Shown here: one piece after another, positions 25,008-36,400 of the stretch
Layout: each line of letters begins with the position of its first letter
Position numbering within the stretch: position 1 is the first letter of the stretch
DNA from: Nymphalis io
Lineage: Eukaryota; Arthropoda; Insecta; Lepidoptera; Nymphalidae
Direction: 5' to 3'
DNA length: 64,000 nt
NCBI RefSeq assembly: GCF_905147045.1
Contig: NC_065918.1
Span: forward strand, 9,734,001 to 9,798,000
Translations under genes and position numbers: made by a program
The notes under the pieces: model-generated
What the model was told of the DNA's origin: nothing
Database searches by the model: none
The model's input: the letters and a program-made list of their open reading frames with translations, nothing else

Positions 25008-27538
25008 AAACTGACCATGCTGGAAGAACTGCTCATGCTTTTGCTCTCACACACGACTTGACCCAACTGGTTGATCAGCCCACCAGGATCCCAGACATTG
25101 ATGGGCAAGCGCCTTCTCTACTGGATCTTCTGCTGACTTCTCACCCGGTGGAATATCAGGTTGTGGTTCAAGCTCCACTTGGTTCTTCGGATCACGGCCT
25201 TATATCTACCAAAGTGCCACAGGCCAAGCTGCCGCCATCAGCGGTATGCAAACGTCGCGTTTGGCACTATAAGTCGGCAGATTGGGACGGTATGCGCGAT
25301 TACTATGCGTCAGTCCCTTGGAAGGAACGTTGCTTCAGTGGGAATGACTCGACAGCTAGTGCCGCTGCTGTTACTGATGAGATCATGTTAGGAATGGAAT
25401 ACTACATTCCTAGCTCAGATCTCATCAATAGGAGTACGCGTAACCGTTGGTTCACTCGTGAATGTGCCGACGCTGTATCATCTAAGCAGGCGGCATATCG
25501 CGCGTGGATCAACGGCTGCATTAGCGGGGCATCTAACATTGACTCACTGAAAGCAAACTACAATAAAAATTCCAAGCCCTGTAGGAAGGCATACACGAGA
25601 GTGGATGCACAGCGCATTGTACAGATTGGTCATGACCTTATTTCGCATCCTAGGGGCTCCCGTAGCTTCTGGCGTCTGACCAAGTCTGTGCAAAACAATT
25701 TCTGCCAACCTTCGCTGCCACCGCTCAGAAATCCGGACGGATCGCTAGCTCACAGTCCGCAGGAGAAAGCCGACCTCCTGGCTAAATTCTTTGCCGGCAA
25801 CTCTGTGATCGATGATTGTAGTGCGCAGCCACCAACAATACCTTCATGTGGCCACACGATGCCTGACATCAAAATCAGGCAACGTGATGTGCGTGTGGAG
25901 CTGCAATCACTTGATATACGGAAAGCTAGCGGTCCTGATGGAATACCAGCCATTGTGCTGAAGAAGTGCGCGGCGGAGCTGTCTCCTGTGTTAACGCGCC
26001 TGTTCCAACTTTCTCTCTCTTCGGGATGTGTGCCGGAGGCTTGGAGAAGAGCTAATGTGCAAGCGGTTCCCAAAAAAGGGGATCGGTCTGACCCGGCAAA
26101 TTATCGACCAATAGCTATCACCTCAGTACTTTGTAAGGTGATGGAATGGATTCTAAACAACCAACTGATCCATTACCTAGAAGATCACTGTCTAATTAAT
26201 GATCGTCAGTACGGGTTTCGACCAAAATGGTCCACAGGTGATCTTCTAGCGTACGTAACACACCTCTGGGGTGAAGCTATCGACAAGCATGGAGAATCGT
26301 TGGCTGTCAGCCTCGATATCTCCAAGGCTTTCGATAGGGTCTGGCACAGAAGTCTTCTCTCCAAGCTACCGGCATATGGTCTAGCTGCTCAGCTATGCAC
26401 CTGGATTGCCAGCTTCCTACACAAGCGTAGCCTTCGTGTTTTAGTAGATGGTTGCGCTTCACAATTCTATGTAGTGAATGCTGGGGTCCCCCAGGGATCT
26501 GTGCTATCTCCCACACTCTTTCTTTTGCATATCAATTATATGCTCTCCCTTGGGAACATACATTGCTATGCAGATGACAGTACAGTGCATGGTGGATACC
26601 ACGGACGCGCAGTGGCTGGGCGGGCGGAAACTGAGGAGAGGCGGGAAAATCTTGTCATTGAACTCGATAGGACGTTAGAGCTCATTGCCAAATGGGGTTC
26701 TGATAATCTTGTTGAGTTTAATGCCAAGAAAACACAGGTATGCGCTCTCACAGCGAAAAAGTCACCATTTTACCCTCATCCCTCCCTCTGTGGCATACCG
26801 CTGGTGATACAAAGCAAAATCGCCATGCTGGAGATGGACGTTTTCTGCGACCTTAGTCCAAGGGATTACATCGAGGCTATTATAAAAACAGCTTCACGAA
26901 AACTCGGAGTTCTGAACAAGGTGCGGCGTTTTTTCACGCCGCAACAACTGTGCCTGTTATACAAAACACAGGTACGGTCTTGCGTTGAATATTGCTCGCA
27001 CCTTTGAGATGGCTCCGCTAAGTACCTACTGGAGGCCTTGGACCGGTTGCAGCGACGTGCAGTACGCATTATTGGCGACGTAAAGGTCACAAATACCCTT
27101 GAACCTTTACAATTGCGTCGCGAGATAGCAGCACTGAGCACTTTCTATCGACTGTATCACGGCGAGTGCTCTGAGGAATTATTTTCTCTAATTCCTGCTT
27201 CCCCCTTTCTTCTTAAGTCCACGCGAGCTGGTTCTCGATGTCACCGCCTAACTGTGACATCAATTCCATCGCGCACAAAGAAATTTGGCAAATCCTTTCT
27301 TTGTCGCACTACCAAAAAATGGAATTCCTTACCAGCTCACGTGTTCCCTCCTCTTACAACCCGGGTTCCTTCAAACGAGGCGTGAAGAGGCATCTTGCGG
27401 GCCGGCAAGGCGGTGACGGCTAGTACAGAACATTCTTCCCGACTGTACTGGCCGTCGTCGCGTTTGGACTCTACTACCACTTACCATCAGGTGGAGTAGA
27501 GTCATTTGCCATCCCGGACATATAAAAAAAAAAAAAAG
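25008..27538 (+). mobile_element. Jockey/CR1-like non-LTR retrotransposon, 5'-truncated, inserted in mariner
   Basis: Starts abruptly in the endonuclease domain (frame open from about 25014, TDHAGRTAHAFAL). It runs through a complete reverse transcriptase with NIHCYADDSTVHG (catalytic YADD) near 26560-26600, SLDISKAFDRVWH near 26310 and AGVPQGSVLSP near 26480, and ends in an A-tract at about 27522-27537. The 5' truncation, 3' A-tail and opposite orientation to the host transposon indicate insertion by target-primed reverse transcription. Confidence 0.88.
25014..27423 (+). pseudogene. non-LTR retrotransposon endonuclease/reverse transcriptase remnant
   Basis: One long frame (25014-27007) encodes the end of an APE-type endonuclease and the whole RT. 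It ends at a TGA at 27005-27007, where the related fragment at 786-1073 has TGG, so this is a nonsense mutation of a Trp codon. The same frame then continues (DGSAKYLLEALDRLQRRAVR) to 27385. Near 27360 the coding sense moves to another frame (GSFKRGVKRHLAG) ending at 27421-27423. In the intact parent protein the C-terminal end would therefore read on in that frame. The RT motifs themselves are intact, so inactivation looks recent. It has no start codon here because of 5' truncation. Confidence 0.85.
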
Positions 27539-27539
27539 G

Positions 27540-28446
27540 CGGTTTGGACTGCCACATCGGAGTTGAATTTTTTTTCCTTGTAAGAAGTTGTCCGAATTCC
27601 GAAAAAAATGGTAATCTGTTGGAAGAAGGTCCGGGGAGTACAGTGGATGTCTCAGACATTCAATTGTAGTTTATTTAACTTAGTGGTTGTTTGTTGAGTA
27701 GTGTGTAGTCTTGCGTTGTCGTGAAGCGGCAGTGGCCTAGAGCGTTTGACCAATCTCGGTTGCTTAGCAGCTAGTTCTTCCTTCATGGTTTGCAGTTGCT
27801 GACAATAGATATCTGCCGTAATCGTTTGGCCAGATTTTAGAAAGCTGTAGTGAACGACACCGGTGCTAGTCCACCAAACACTCACAAGTAACTTTTTCTG
27901 AGTCAATTTTCGTTTAGGGCAGGATTTGGCTGGGTCTCCAGGGTTCAGCCATTGTGACGAGTGCTTACGATTATCGTACAGTATCCACTTTTCATCACAA
28001 GTAATAATTCGATTTAAAATCCCTTCATTATTGTGTCGGTTGAGCTAAGTAACACAGCAGTCCATGCGTGTTTGCAAGTTCAATTCACTCAATTTATGAG
28101 GTACCCAACGTTCAAGTTTTTTTACTTTCCCGACTTGCTTCAAGTGGATTAATACAGTTTTATCTTTTACCCCGAAGCCTGCAGCTATCTCTCAAGTGCT
28201 TTGTGATGGATCCGCTTCCACAATAGCCTTTAATTCTTCATTTTCCACTTTGGTCTCCTTCCGTCCACGGGGTTGGTTCTGATGGTCGAAATTTCAAGAA
28301 CGAAAACGTTATAATCAAAAACGTACTATGCTTTCTTTTGCGACTACAGCGCTGTACACATTATTAATCCTTCGAGCTGTTTCTGCAGTACTGGTTTGAC
28401 GGTAGAACTCGTACTCATAAATATACCGATATTTCATGTTTTCCAT
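27540..28446 (-). pseudogene. mariner transposase remnant
   Basis: Starts at the ATG at 28446 (MENMKYRYIYEYEFYRQ, a mariner-type N-terminus). It has the helix-turn-helix region with WVPHKLSE and the DD34D catalytic parts: TCDEKWILYDN (first Asp), HDNARLHT (second Asp) and SPDLLPTDYHFF (third Asp). In-frame stops follow DPSQST and MDCCVT, a frameshift lies near 27660, and another is in an A-run near 27575. After VAVQTA the frame is cut by the retrotransposon. About 25 codons before the surviving C-terminal end at 25007 appear to be missing. Not functional. Confidence 0.88.
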
Positions 28447-28636
28447 TGTGCGGTAATAAGCGACGCCAATGAAAAAAATAAAGAGGAAAAAACAAATGAA
28501 TGACCGTTTTCAAAACTCAAATGTACCAGCTAAATGAATTTATAAATTTGAATTTAGAATTCTTAACTGAAGAGAAGATATTTCAGATAAAAGTAGTCAG
28601 TACGACAAAACGCTAATTTCATATGTAAGGACCTAA

Positions 28637-30454
28637 TATATAATCGTATATAGTTTTATTACAGTTTAGTTTGAAACTACATCATTGCCTTTTTTTCTAT
28701 CCATACTTTACAAAAATTCAAATATATTATAATCTATATAGTTATAAATACTATTAAATTCGATAAAATATCAAAGGAATTGTATCCTTAAATATTTTAT
28801 AGCGTCAGAAAAAACGAAAAGTACGATTATGTTTCAGTGAGAATGGAAGAAAGGAAATACTGTCGGCGTTCCAGAAGAAATTTATGGTGTATGAAATCCA
28901 TAGCTGATATCTATCCTGAAAGCGTACGTACTAGTGCCAAGATCCATCATCATATTTGACGTACTCGTTGTTACTATATTTTACAATTTTTACCATAGCT
29001 TTGTACATAGTTTTTTATCATATTTATCAACAACTTCATATTGTTATTGTTCTTATTTATTTGAATTTTGAATTGTTAATTATAAATTTAAATAAGAAGG
29101 GAATTATCCAAGAATATGTATAATTTATAAAATAAAAAACTGATTTGACTATCCGGAGTAGTTAGTAAATGTTTTAATATTGTTAATGAGAGTTTTTAAA
29201 GAAATGGGTTTCAATAATTCGACTATTACTTAATTATTTTATCAAACATGACTTTTTTATTTTTTTCGCAATTAATGTAAATACTTAGGGATGGTTTGAA
29301 TATTAAATAATTCAAATAACAGATATTTAATGCTTAAATTATTTTCGTTTCGCCATCGTTCTTTCCTTCCGTTTCCAAAGTTTCACGTGCCACTATCCTA
29401 ATACTTAACAAAAGCAATGCAATTTATTTTTTAAGTATGTTAGGCGTAGTATCTAAGCTTACTTCGTCCATTGTTCTTCCCAAGTAAAGATATTATCACT
29501 TTGCCCAAACTCCGCGTCGGCATGGGGTAGATCACTATTGAAACATAGGCAAAGATTAAATTATTAATAGAAATGCAAATAATTAATTAACTACTAATAC
29601 GTCTTACGTAGCAGTGTATATAAAAGATACTAAAAATAGCTCAAACCCTCGTATCTTGAAAAACAACGTTGAAAAGCTTTCATGCTTTCATTAATAAATA
29701 TATAAATAATATATATAATCCTAAAAGAAAAACTGCTAACTTATCTATCTATAACTTTACAAACTTCTATACAATTACTATATTATCAATATTAAAATTT
29801 CGAATAGGCATACTTCAATAAAAACTTTAACAAACGCCGAAACACAAAAATGTTGTAAAATGTGAAAATGACGCGCCTATTTTACTTTACATATTATATT
29901 CGTTGGTTAATTAGCAGTGTTATACTTTTTGCACAAAGGTGCTTCGCCAGCATTTTCATCCCTTACTCTATGACGCTCACAGCTTCCTGGCAGTAAACTC
30001 CCTTCTTTCGTTACGAGCGGTCGTGCATAAATCGCAACCCTGGCGCGGTATTCCGACTCCACCACAATGGTAGTTGCCGAGTCAACTAGTACGTATATAA
30101 CTTTACAAACTACTATACAATTACACCTTCATAATAAATTACTTATTTACTTTATATACAAATAAATTATATATTGAAAATGTTTGCCTCATATTTCATT
30201 TCCCACGTGAATTTTTAATGACACCATAGCCTACACGTTACCTGGGTCAGTCGTCGATAAATTATCAACCGTGTATTACGTGTATACATTGTAATTATTT
30301 AACGATAAAAGTTTTATTTTGTCATGGCTACTATGCTTGAGATGTCCAGTCGGCAAAATTTATACCCGACTATTAGCGGTAGGGTATCATGGTAGAGAGA
30401 TTTCTTGAATACATTCTTTAAGATGCATATAAAAATACGTAATTCATTTTTTAG
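28637..30454. other. region upstream of the first sure stomatin exon
   Basis: Includes a doubtful 5' exon at 28843-28927. A GC-richer patch at about 29935-30095 has an open minus-strand frame (VVESEYRARVAIYARPL) that I cannot assign. Otherwise AT-rich. Confidence 0.4.
28843..28927 (+). CDS. possible first coding exon of the stomatin gene
   Basis: The ATG at 28843 opens a basic stretch (MEERKYCRRSRRNLWCMKSI) and reaches GAAAGCGTAC at 28927. A donor GTACTA at 28928 leaves phase 1, which is what the next stomatin exon (starting with two codon-completing bases at 30455) needs. The stronger-looking donor GTACGT at 28924 would give the wrong phase. Stomatins have a short basic cytosolic N-terminus, so the composition is plausible. 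A second reading is an internal exon after the acceptor TTTCAG at 28837. Confidence 0.3.
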
Positions 30455-33400
30455 CCAACGATGATGCTGACTCCGAGTCGAAAACTTGCGGAAAAATCTT
30501 GGTCGTGTTGTCATGGATTCTGGTAATCGTTACAATGCCGTTTTCACTTTTCATATGCTTCAAGGTAAGCTTTTAATTTTTCAATTTGTTTTATTGCTCT
30601 GCGATTATTTTTGTAGCTTAAGCTTTTTAAATAATTTATTTTAGTAAATGCATTGCAACCCTTAAGCGAAGTAAAATTTTTAATGTCACTATTGTAATTT
30701 GCAACAGCGATTTGTTGTATTTTAGCCAAATGCAAACTAAGCAATTCCATATTGTATGGAAAAATAGTTTTTTTTGTTAAATTATAATATAATTCGAAAA
30801 ATTTATTAAAAACACCAGTATAACATTTAACATTAATGACTACTAATAAAAAATCAATTACTCAATTATCATTTGACCAAGATTCGGAATTTTAAGTCGA
30901 AGAGCAGTTTTTAAAGATTCCTTTTACTTCTTAAAAAACGATCCCTTTGAAATTGATGAATTGACCTTATACAAAAAGATTTTAATTTAATAACATTTAA
31001 TTATTAAAATAATAAATGGATATAATTCATTTAAATAAATATTCGGTTTAATCATAATTTAATCAAAGCTTACAAAACAAGAGAGATCTAGTAAGGTTCA
31101 TACGACTACGTGTAGTTATATATTATAATGGGAAATATATATTTACTTCCGTTACATGTAAATGGGTCAATAAATGAGTTAAATATGACGAGTATAGGTA
31201 CCTAAAGTGTACCTGCCTCTTGACACAGTTCTGAGGTGGGGTTTCGACGTTTGTATTCAGTGGTAACGTCGCGTAATGACTGACATGACATTAAAAAAAA
31301 ATATTATTGCATTATTAAAAAATACAAAACCACCGTTGCACTTTATAGGCCGCTTATAAGTCTAAATTTGAAAAAAAACATTCTATGTATTCTTATATAC
31401 GGCCTCTTATAAACTCATAAATTTTCAAGAATCAGCTATTAATAGTGTTTCAAGTTAAATCACGAAGAGGGGTTTTCGATCAATATAACAGTTTTTTTAT
31501 AGGTACATTTTATAGAATGCAATAGCTTTTGAATAATTTTATATATTAATCGTATTTTTGATTAATATATATTATATCATTATGTTTTTGGAAAAAGTAA
31601 AAATTTAAGCAAATGGTAGTTTACAGTCACTTATTAAAATTTTTTTTGTAACATTTTGTTACATTCATCTTTTAAGACATTGATAGTGAAGACACTCCAA
31701 TTGTTCTTTATTGTGAAAAGAGCTTATAGGAAAAATAAAGGCGCTCGTAGAAGTATAAAATTTGCTTTTCGTAACTTTTATATAATAATAAAACACGCCC
31801 ACACATACAAAAGAAAATTACGTTAGTTAAATTTGTGTTTATTACTTTATCTTGCTAACGTCAATTATTTAAAAAACTTAACGATTTTTATAAACAACAT
31901 TTTTATATACTCGTATTAAAAAAATTGCGCGTGTCAGCTTATAGACATACCTTACTAGGTATTGATCCTTTCAAGGTTTCTTTTACTAAACTATAAATAC
32001 ATGAATGTAAAACAGTGTCCCAAGAAATAATCAAGAACTACGGAAAGTTATTTCACATAAATTTAAAAAGTAAAATCTTCACGCACTGATTATACTATTT
32101 TGCTAAGCTTTAAAAAAAGGGCTAAGCTGCTTAGCTTAATTCATTTGTACGTCAAAATTTATCTACGGCCATCGAAATGTCTGACTTCAAAAGTGTAAGC
32201 GGTCTTTAAAATATTCTGCGTGAGTGTAATAATTTTTCAGCAATTTCATGGATGTTCTTGGATGTTTAAAAGTACGCACAAGAAGTATTAACGATGTAAA
32301 AGTTGTAAAATTGTAGTTAGTCTAGTCATGGCTGATCATAAACGGTCATTCGGAACGGGTGAAGGAAACATTATTGATTTGATTTCATATGAACATTTAT
32401 TAAAACGCGCAAAGTTGGAACGGATCGATAATATAATGAAGACGCGTATACTGAGTAAACACATCGTGTCAGCAAATACTTAAAGTGATGCCAGAGATAA
32501 AAAATTGTTTGATCTAAGCATTTTTATGTTTTCCTTTTTTTTTATAGAATAGGAAGGTGGACGAGCATATGGGCCACCTGATGGTAAGTGGTCACCAAAC
32601 GCCCTTAGACATTGGCATTGTAAGAAATGTCAACCATCGCTTATAGCCAATGCGCCACCAACCTTGGGAACTAAGATTTTATGTCCCGTGTGCCTGTAAT
32701 TACACTGGCTCACTCACCCTTCAAACCGGAACACAACAATATCAAGTATTGCTGTTTTACTTATAAGCAATATACCTTACTTGCTTATAAGCAAGCGTCT
32801 TATGAGGTTTATTTCAAAAATGAACGACCGACTCTATTTCAATTCCGTGCTACTATTAACTTAAGGCGTTTATGTGCGCCACCTTGCAAATTTATATGCT
32901 GACATAACAAAAAGGTAAATTATGCTTGTATGTTTTTTTGGATTGCTAAAACTACTAAACCGTTTTAAACAAAATTTTTACATGATACTAAAATAAAGTT
33001 TATGATGTAGTGCACAAGTAAATCGTGGAAATAGGTGTTTTTCTTCCAAACAATGGCTTATGATAATGATAAGCTCGGAATATTTTTAAGGTTTATTAAA
33101 TAACATTTTAACCAAATATAAGTTTTATAGTTAGAGATATTAAACGTAAATTAAAAAGTTTAGGTAGTTTTCTTAGCAAAAACAGTTTTTGGACCTTTCA
33201 GTATTAGCATATGATAAAAACAAGTAATATAAAAAGTAGTTACTTCGAAATAAGATGTATCAGCTTAGTGGGATGTAAGCTGACGTGACATAAAGGAGAT
33301 CGCTTAGCATATTTAAAACTTTTGTGTCTCACTATTTGGAGTTTATATGTTAATTGTACGCTAGCAAAATCGGGGCAGATAGTTTTTTCACAACATAAAA

Positions 33401-36400
33401 TTCTTGCACATTATTGAGACTCGTCTGGGTGGGTAACACCCATTACCAGTTTCATATAACTCTATCGCCAAATAGTCTCTTATAACATTACATTTTAAAT
33501 CCAAGCAACAAAATGATAGCACATTGACAAAGTAAGAAGTGTTTTATATTTCTATAAGTACCAGTCTATGTTAAATGATCACTTACATAAGGTTCAATGG
33601 CTTAGTCCAGTTCAGTTCGTGCAATTTAATCGATTAGTTTTCTAAAATAAATTTAAAATAAAACATTTTCATCAAAACTGTTACTGTAACTGTTTTTTGT
33701 TCAATACACATACATAATTATAGTTAAAACATTTAAAAATAATAATAAAAGCTGGTATTGCTCTTTTAATATAATAAGTATTATCATTTGTTATCTTTAT
33801 ATTTTAAATTCAACAATGCTCTTCTTTACAATATCTAAAGCATAAACTTTTTAGGTCGTGCAAGAATACGAAAGAGCCGTAATCTTTCGCTTAGGAAGAT
33901 TACTTTCCGGAGGGGCTAAAGGACCTGGTATGTATATAGTTATATAAAAGAAAGAACATTTTATATATTATTTAAGCGATTACTACTAAGATTTAAAATA
34001 AAAAATAAAATCAGTCAAGTTACTATCATACATTAATTATTACGAATAATTAAATACTTGAAATAAGTTTTATGCGCTTTTATTTGCGTCAGAATAGCTT
34101 TTCGAATATGAAAATATTTTTTTAAATAATATTTCGTGCATATACAATTGTTTAGTCGTTATCGTTTGTATGTCACAGCGTAACGTATATGTACTAAAAA
34201 ATATTTGATTGATGACAGAGCTTTGAGTTGTATAAACAAATTTATATTTTACAGTAATAGTTAAAAAAGGTCAATCAAAGCGATAGATGTGAGCGATAGA
34301 GTGGAGATATTTATAGTTAAGGAAAAAATGCTATGCATTTTTTGATTGGAGATCCCACTCAATAATAAAAGTATAGCTTTATCGTTAGTCTATATAAAAA
34401 ATTATTCTAATCCATTAATAACTTAAAAGTGTTTTTTCTCAGGTATTTTCTTCATACTACCTTGTATTGATTCGTACGCTCGTGTCGACCTCCGAACCCG
34501 TACTTACGATGTACCGCCACAAGAGGTAAGTTCAGTCCTCAACTCCCCAATTTTTCGGAAAACCAATTGTTTTTATCTTAATATTTCATGTCAGCTGTAC
34601 TGTAAAGGTGATATGCCTTTTTAAAGCCTGAGTTATCCAGTGTAGCTAAAGGCACAAAGGGCATAACATCTTAGTTCCGAAAATTAGTGGTGTAAGAAAT
34701 GGTTAATATTTCTTACATCGCCAATATCTATGGGCGTTAGTGATCCTTGGTACTTACCATCAGATGAGCTATTTACACGTCCGCCTAATTATAGCATAAA
34801 ATAATGTACGCATCACACAAAATACCGATAGTTTATACTGAAAATCGACGACTCTAGGTCGGTTCTGATCTCGTCACCTGGTTCGTCTTTACAATAACTG
34901 TGGAAAAATGAACATGGTATATACAAAAATATATAATAGTATTTCATTTAAATCAATCGGATCGTATTACAATAAATAAGCAATATTTAATGTACGTAAA
35001 ATATATAAGCCTAGAAAAATACAAAAAACTTTTTATATAAAAAAATCAATTCCTGCCAACTGTGAACTGTAAAAGCATTCTAGGATTATTCAACTTATAT
35101 GTATTTATGTGTTTAGTTTTATTGTGAATGAAGTAGGAATATAAAACATTATTAGTGCACAGTTCCGTAATATATATTACTAAAATATGTAAATTTTTAA
35201 TTAAATTGAGAATGCTGTTGAAGATCCTTTATAATTTTATTTGCAATTCAATAATTAAAATCAATCTAATAGTAATTTTTTAATTTCTCGAACAAAATCC
35301 ACAAAATAGAAATACTATTCCTAAAAGAATCAATTTGTGATGATTGATTATTGGCCGTGTGGTGACGGTGATATATCACCAACCCATCTCATCCCGTGAG
35401 GGGCGTAGAAGTCGACCCGAGGGAATATACACCAGAGAACAGGCAGCAGCGTCTCTTTGAGTACTATGACTAACTTACTGCGATCGCCAACCCGTCTGCC
35501 AAGCGTGGCGATTATGGCATATCCCCTCATGATTCGCGCATCTAAACCACGGCCCCTAGTCCCCGGCAGCCCTGCTATTCCTAGCCTTGGTAACAGCTGT
35601 GTTAACGGCGGGGCAGGGGGTGCTAAGAATCCCCGGCAGATTTCATGTTACCAATACCGACGACTTCTGGCCCTGGCAACATATAACACGCGTACACTGC
35701 GGACCGACGAGAAGATCATCGAACTGGAGGAAGAACTGAGCAGGTTACACTGGGATATCGTCGGATTATCCGAAGTCCGAAGACAGGGGGAGGATACGAT
35801 GATCCTGAAATCCGGTAACCTTCTCTATTTCCGAGAGGGCGATCAACTGTCTCAAGGTGGTGTCGGATTCATAGTCCACAAGTCCCTCGTTAACAACGTT
35901 GTGAAAATCGAGAGCGTGTCGACTAGGGTGGCGTATCTTATACTCAGAATCACCAAGCGGTATTTTTGAAGGTCATACAGGTATACGCGCCGACTTCGAC
36001 ACACTCCGACGATGAGGTTGACGTCATGTATGAGGATTTACCTAAAGCCATACATACCATTAAGACTCATTTCACTGTTGTAATGGGAGACTTTAATGCG
36101 AAGCTGGGCAAACGATTCGGTGATGAGTTAAAGGTGGGACCACATGGAATTGGAGACCGCAACCCTCGGGGTCAGATGTTGGCCGACTTTATGGAGAAGG
36201 AGGGACTCTTTATGATGAACTCCTTTTTCAAGAAGCCAGGTCAGCGTAAATGGACCTGGGTGAGCCCTGATGGGAAAACCAAGAATGAGATAGACTTCAT
36301 ATTGTCGACGAGAAGACAAATATTTAATGACGTCTCCGTGATCAATGCAGTCAAAACTGGGAACGATCACAGACTCGTAAGAGGCTCATTAAATATCAAT

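Larger units (their letters stand above)
24900..28636 (-). mobile_element. mariner transposon, interrupted by a nested retrotransposon
   Basis: Terminal inverted repeats of 32 bp at 24900-24931 and 28605-28636 differ at one base (start TTAGGTCCTTACATATGAAA). They are flanked by TA at 24898-24899 and 28637-28638, the target duplication expected for Tc1/mariner. The transposase gene runs on the minus strand from 28446; its last codons (SAYFD then stop) survive at about 24980-25007, next to the left end. In between, a non-LTR element occupies about 25008-27538. Without the insert the element is about 1.2 kb, a normal mariner size. Confidence 0.9.

Noticed and set aside
25750..26751. Minus-strand open frames opposite the reverse transcriptase
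   Set aside because: They mirror the RT-coding strand, have no motifs of their own and end where the RT frame has constraints.
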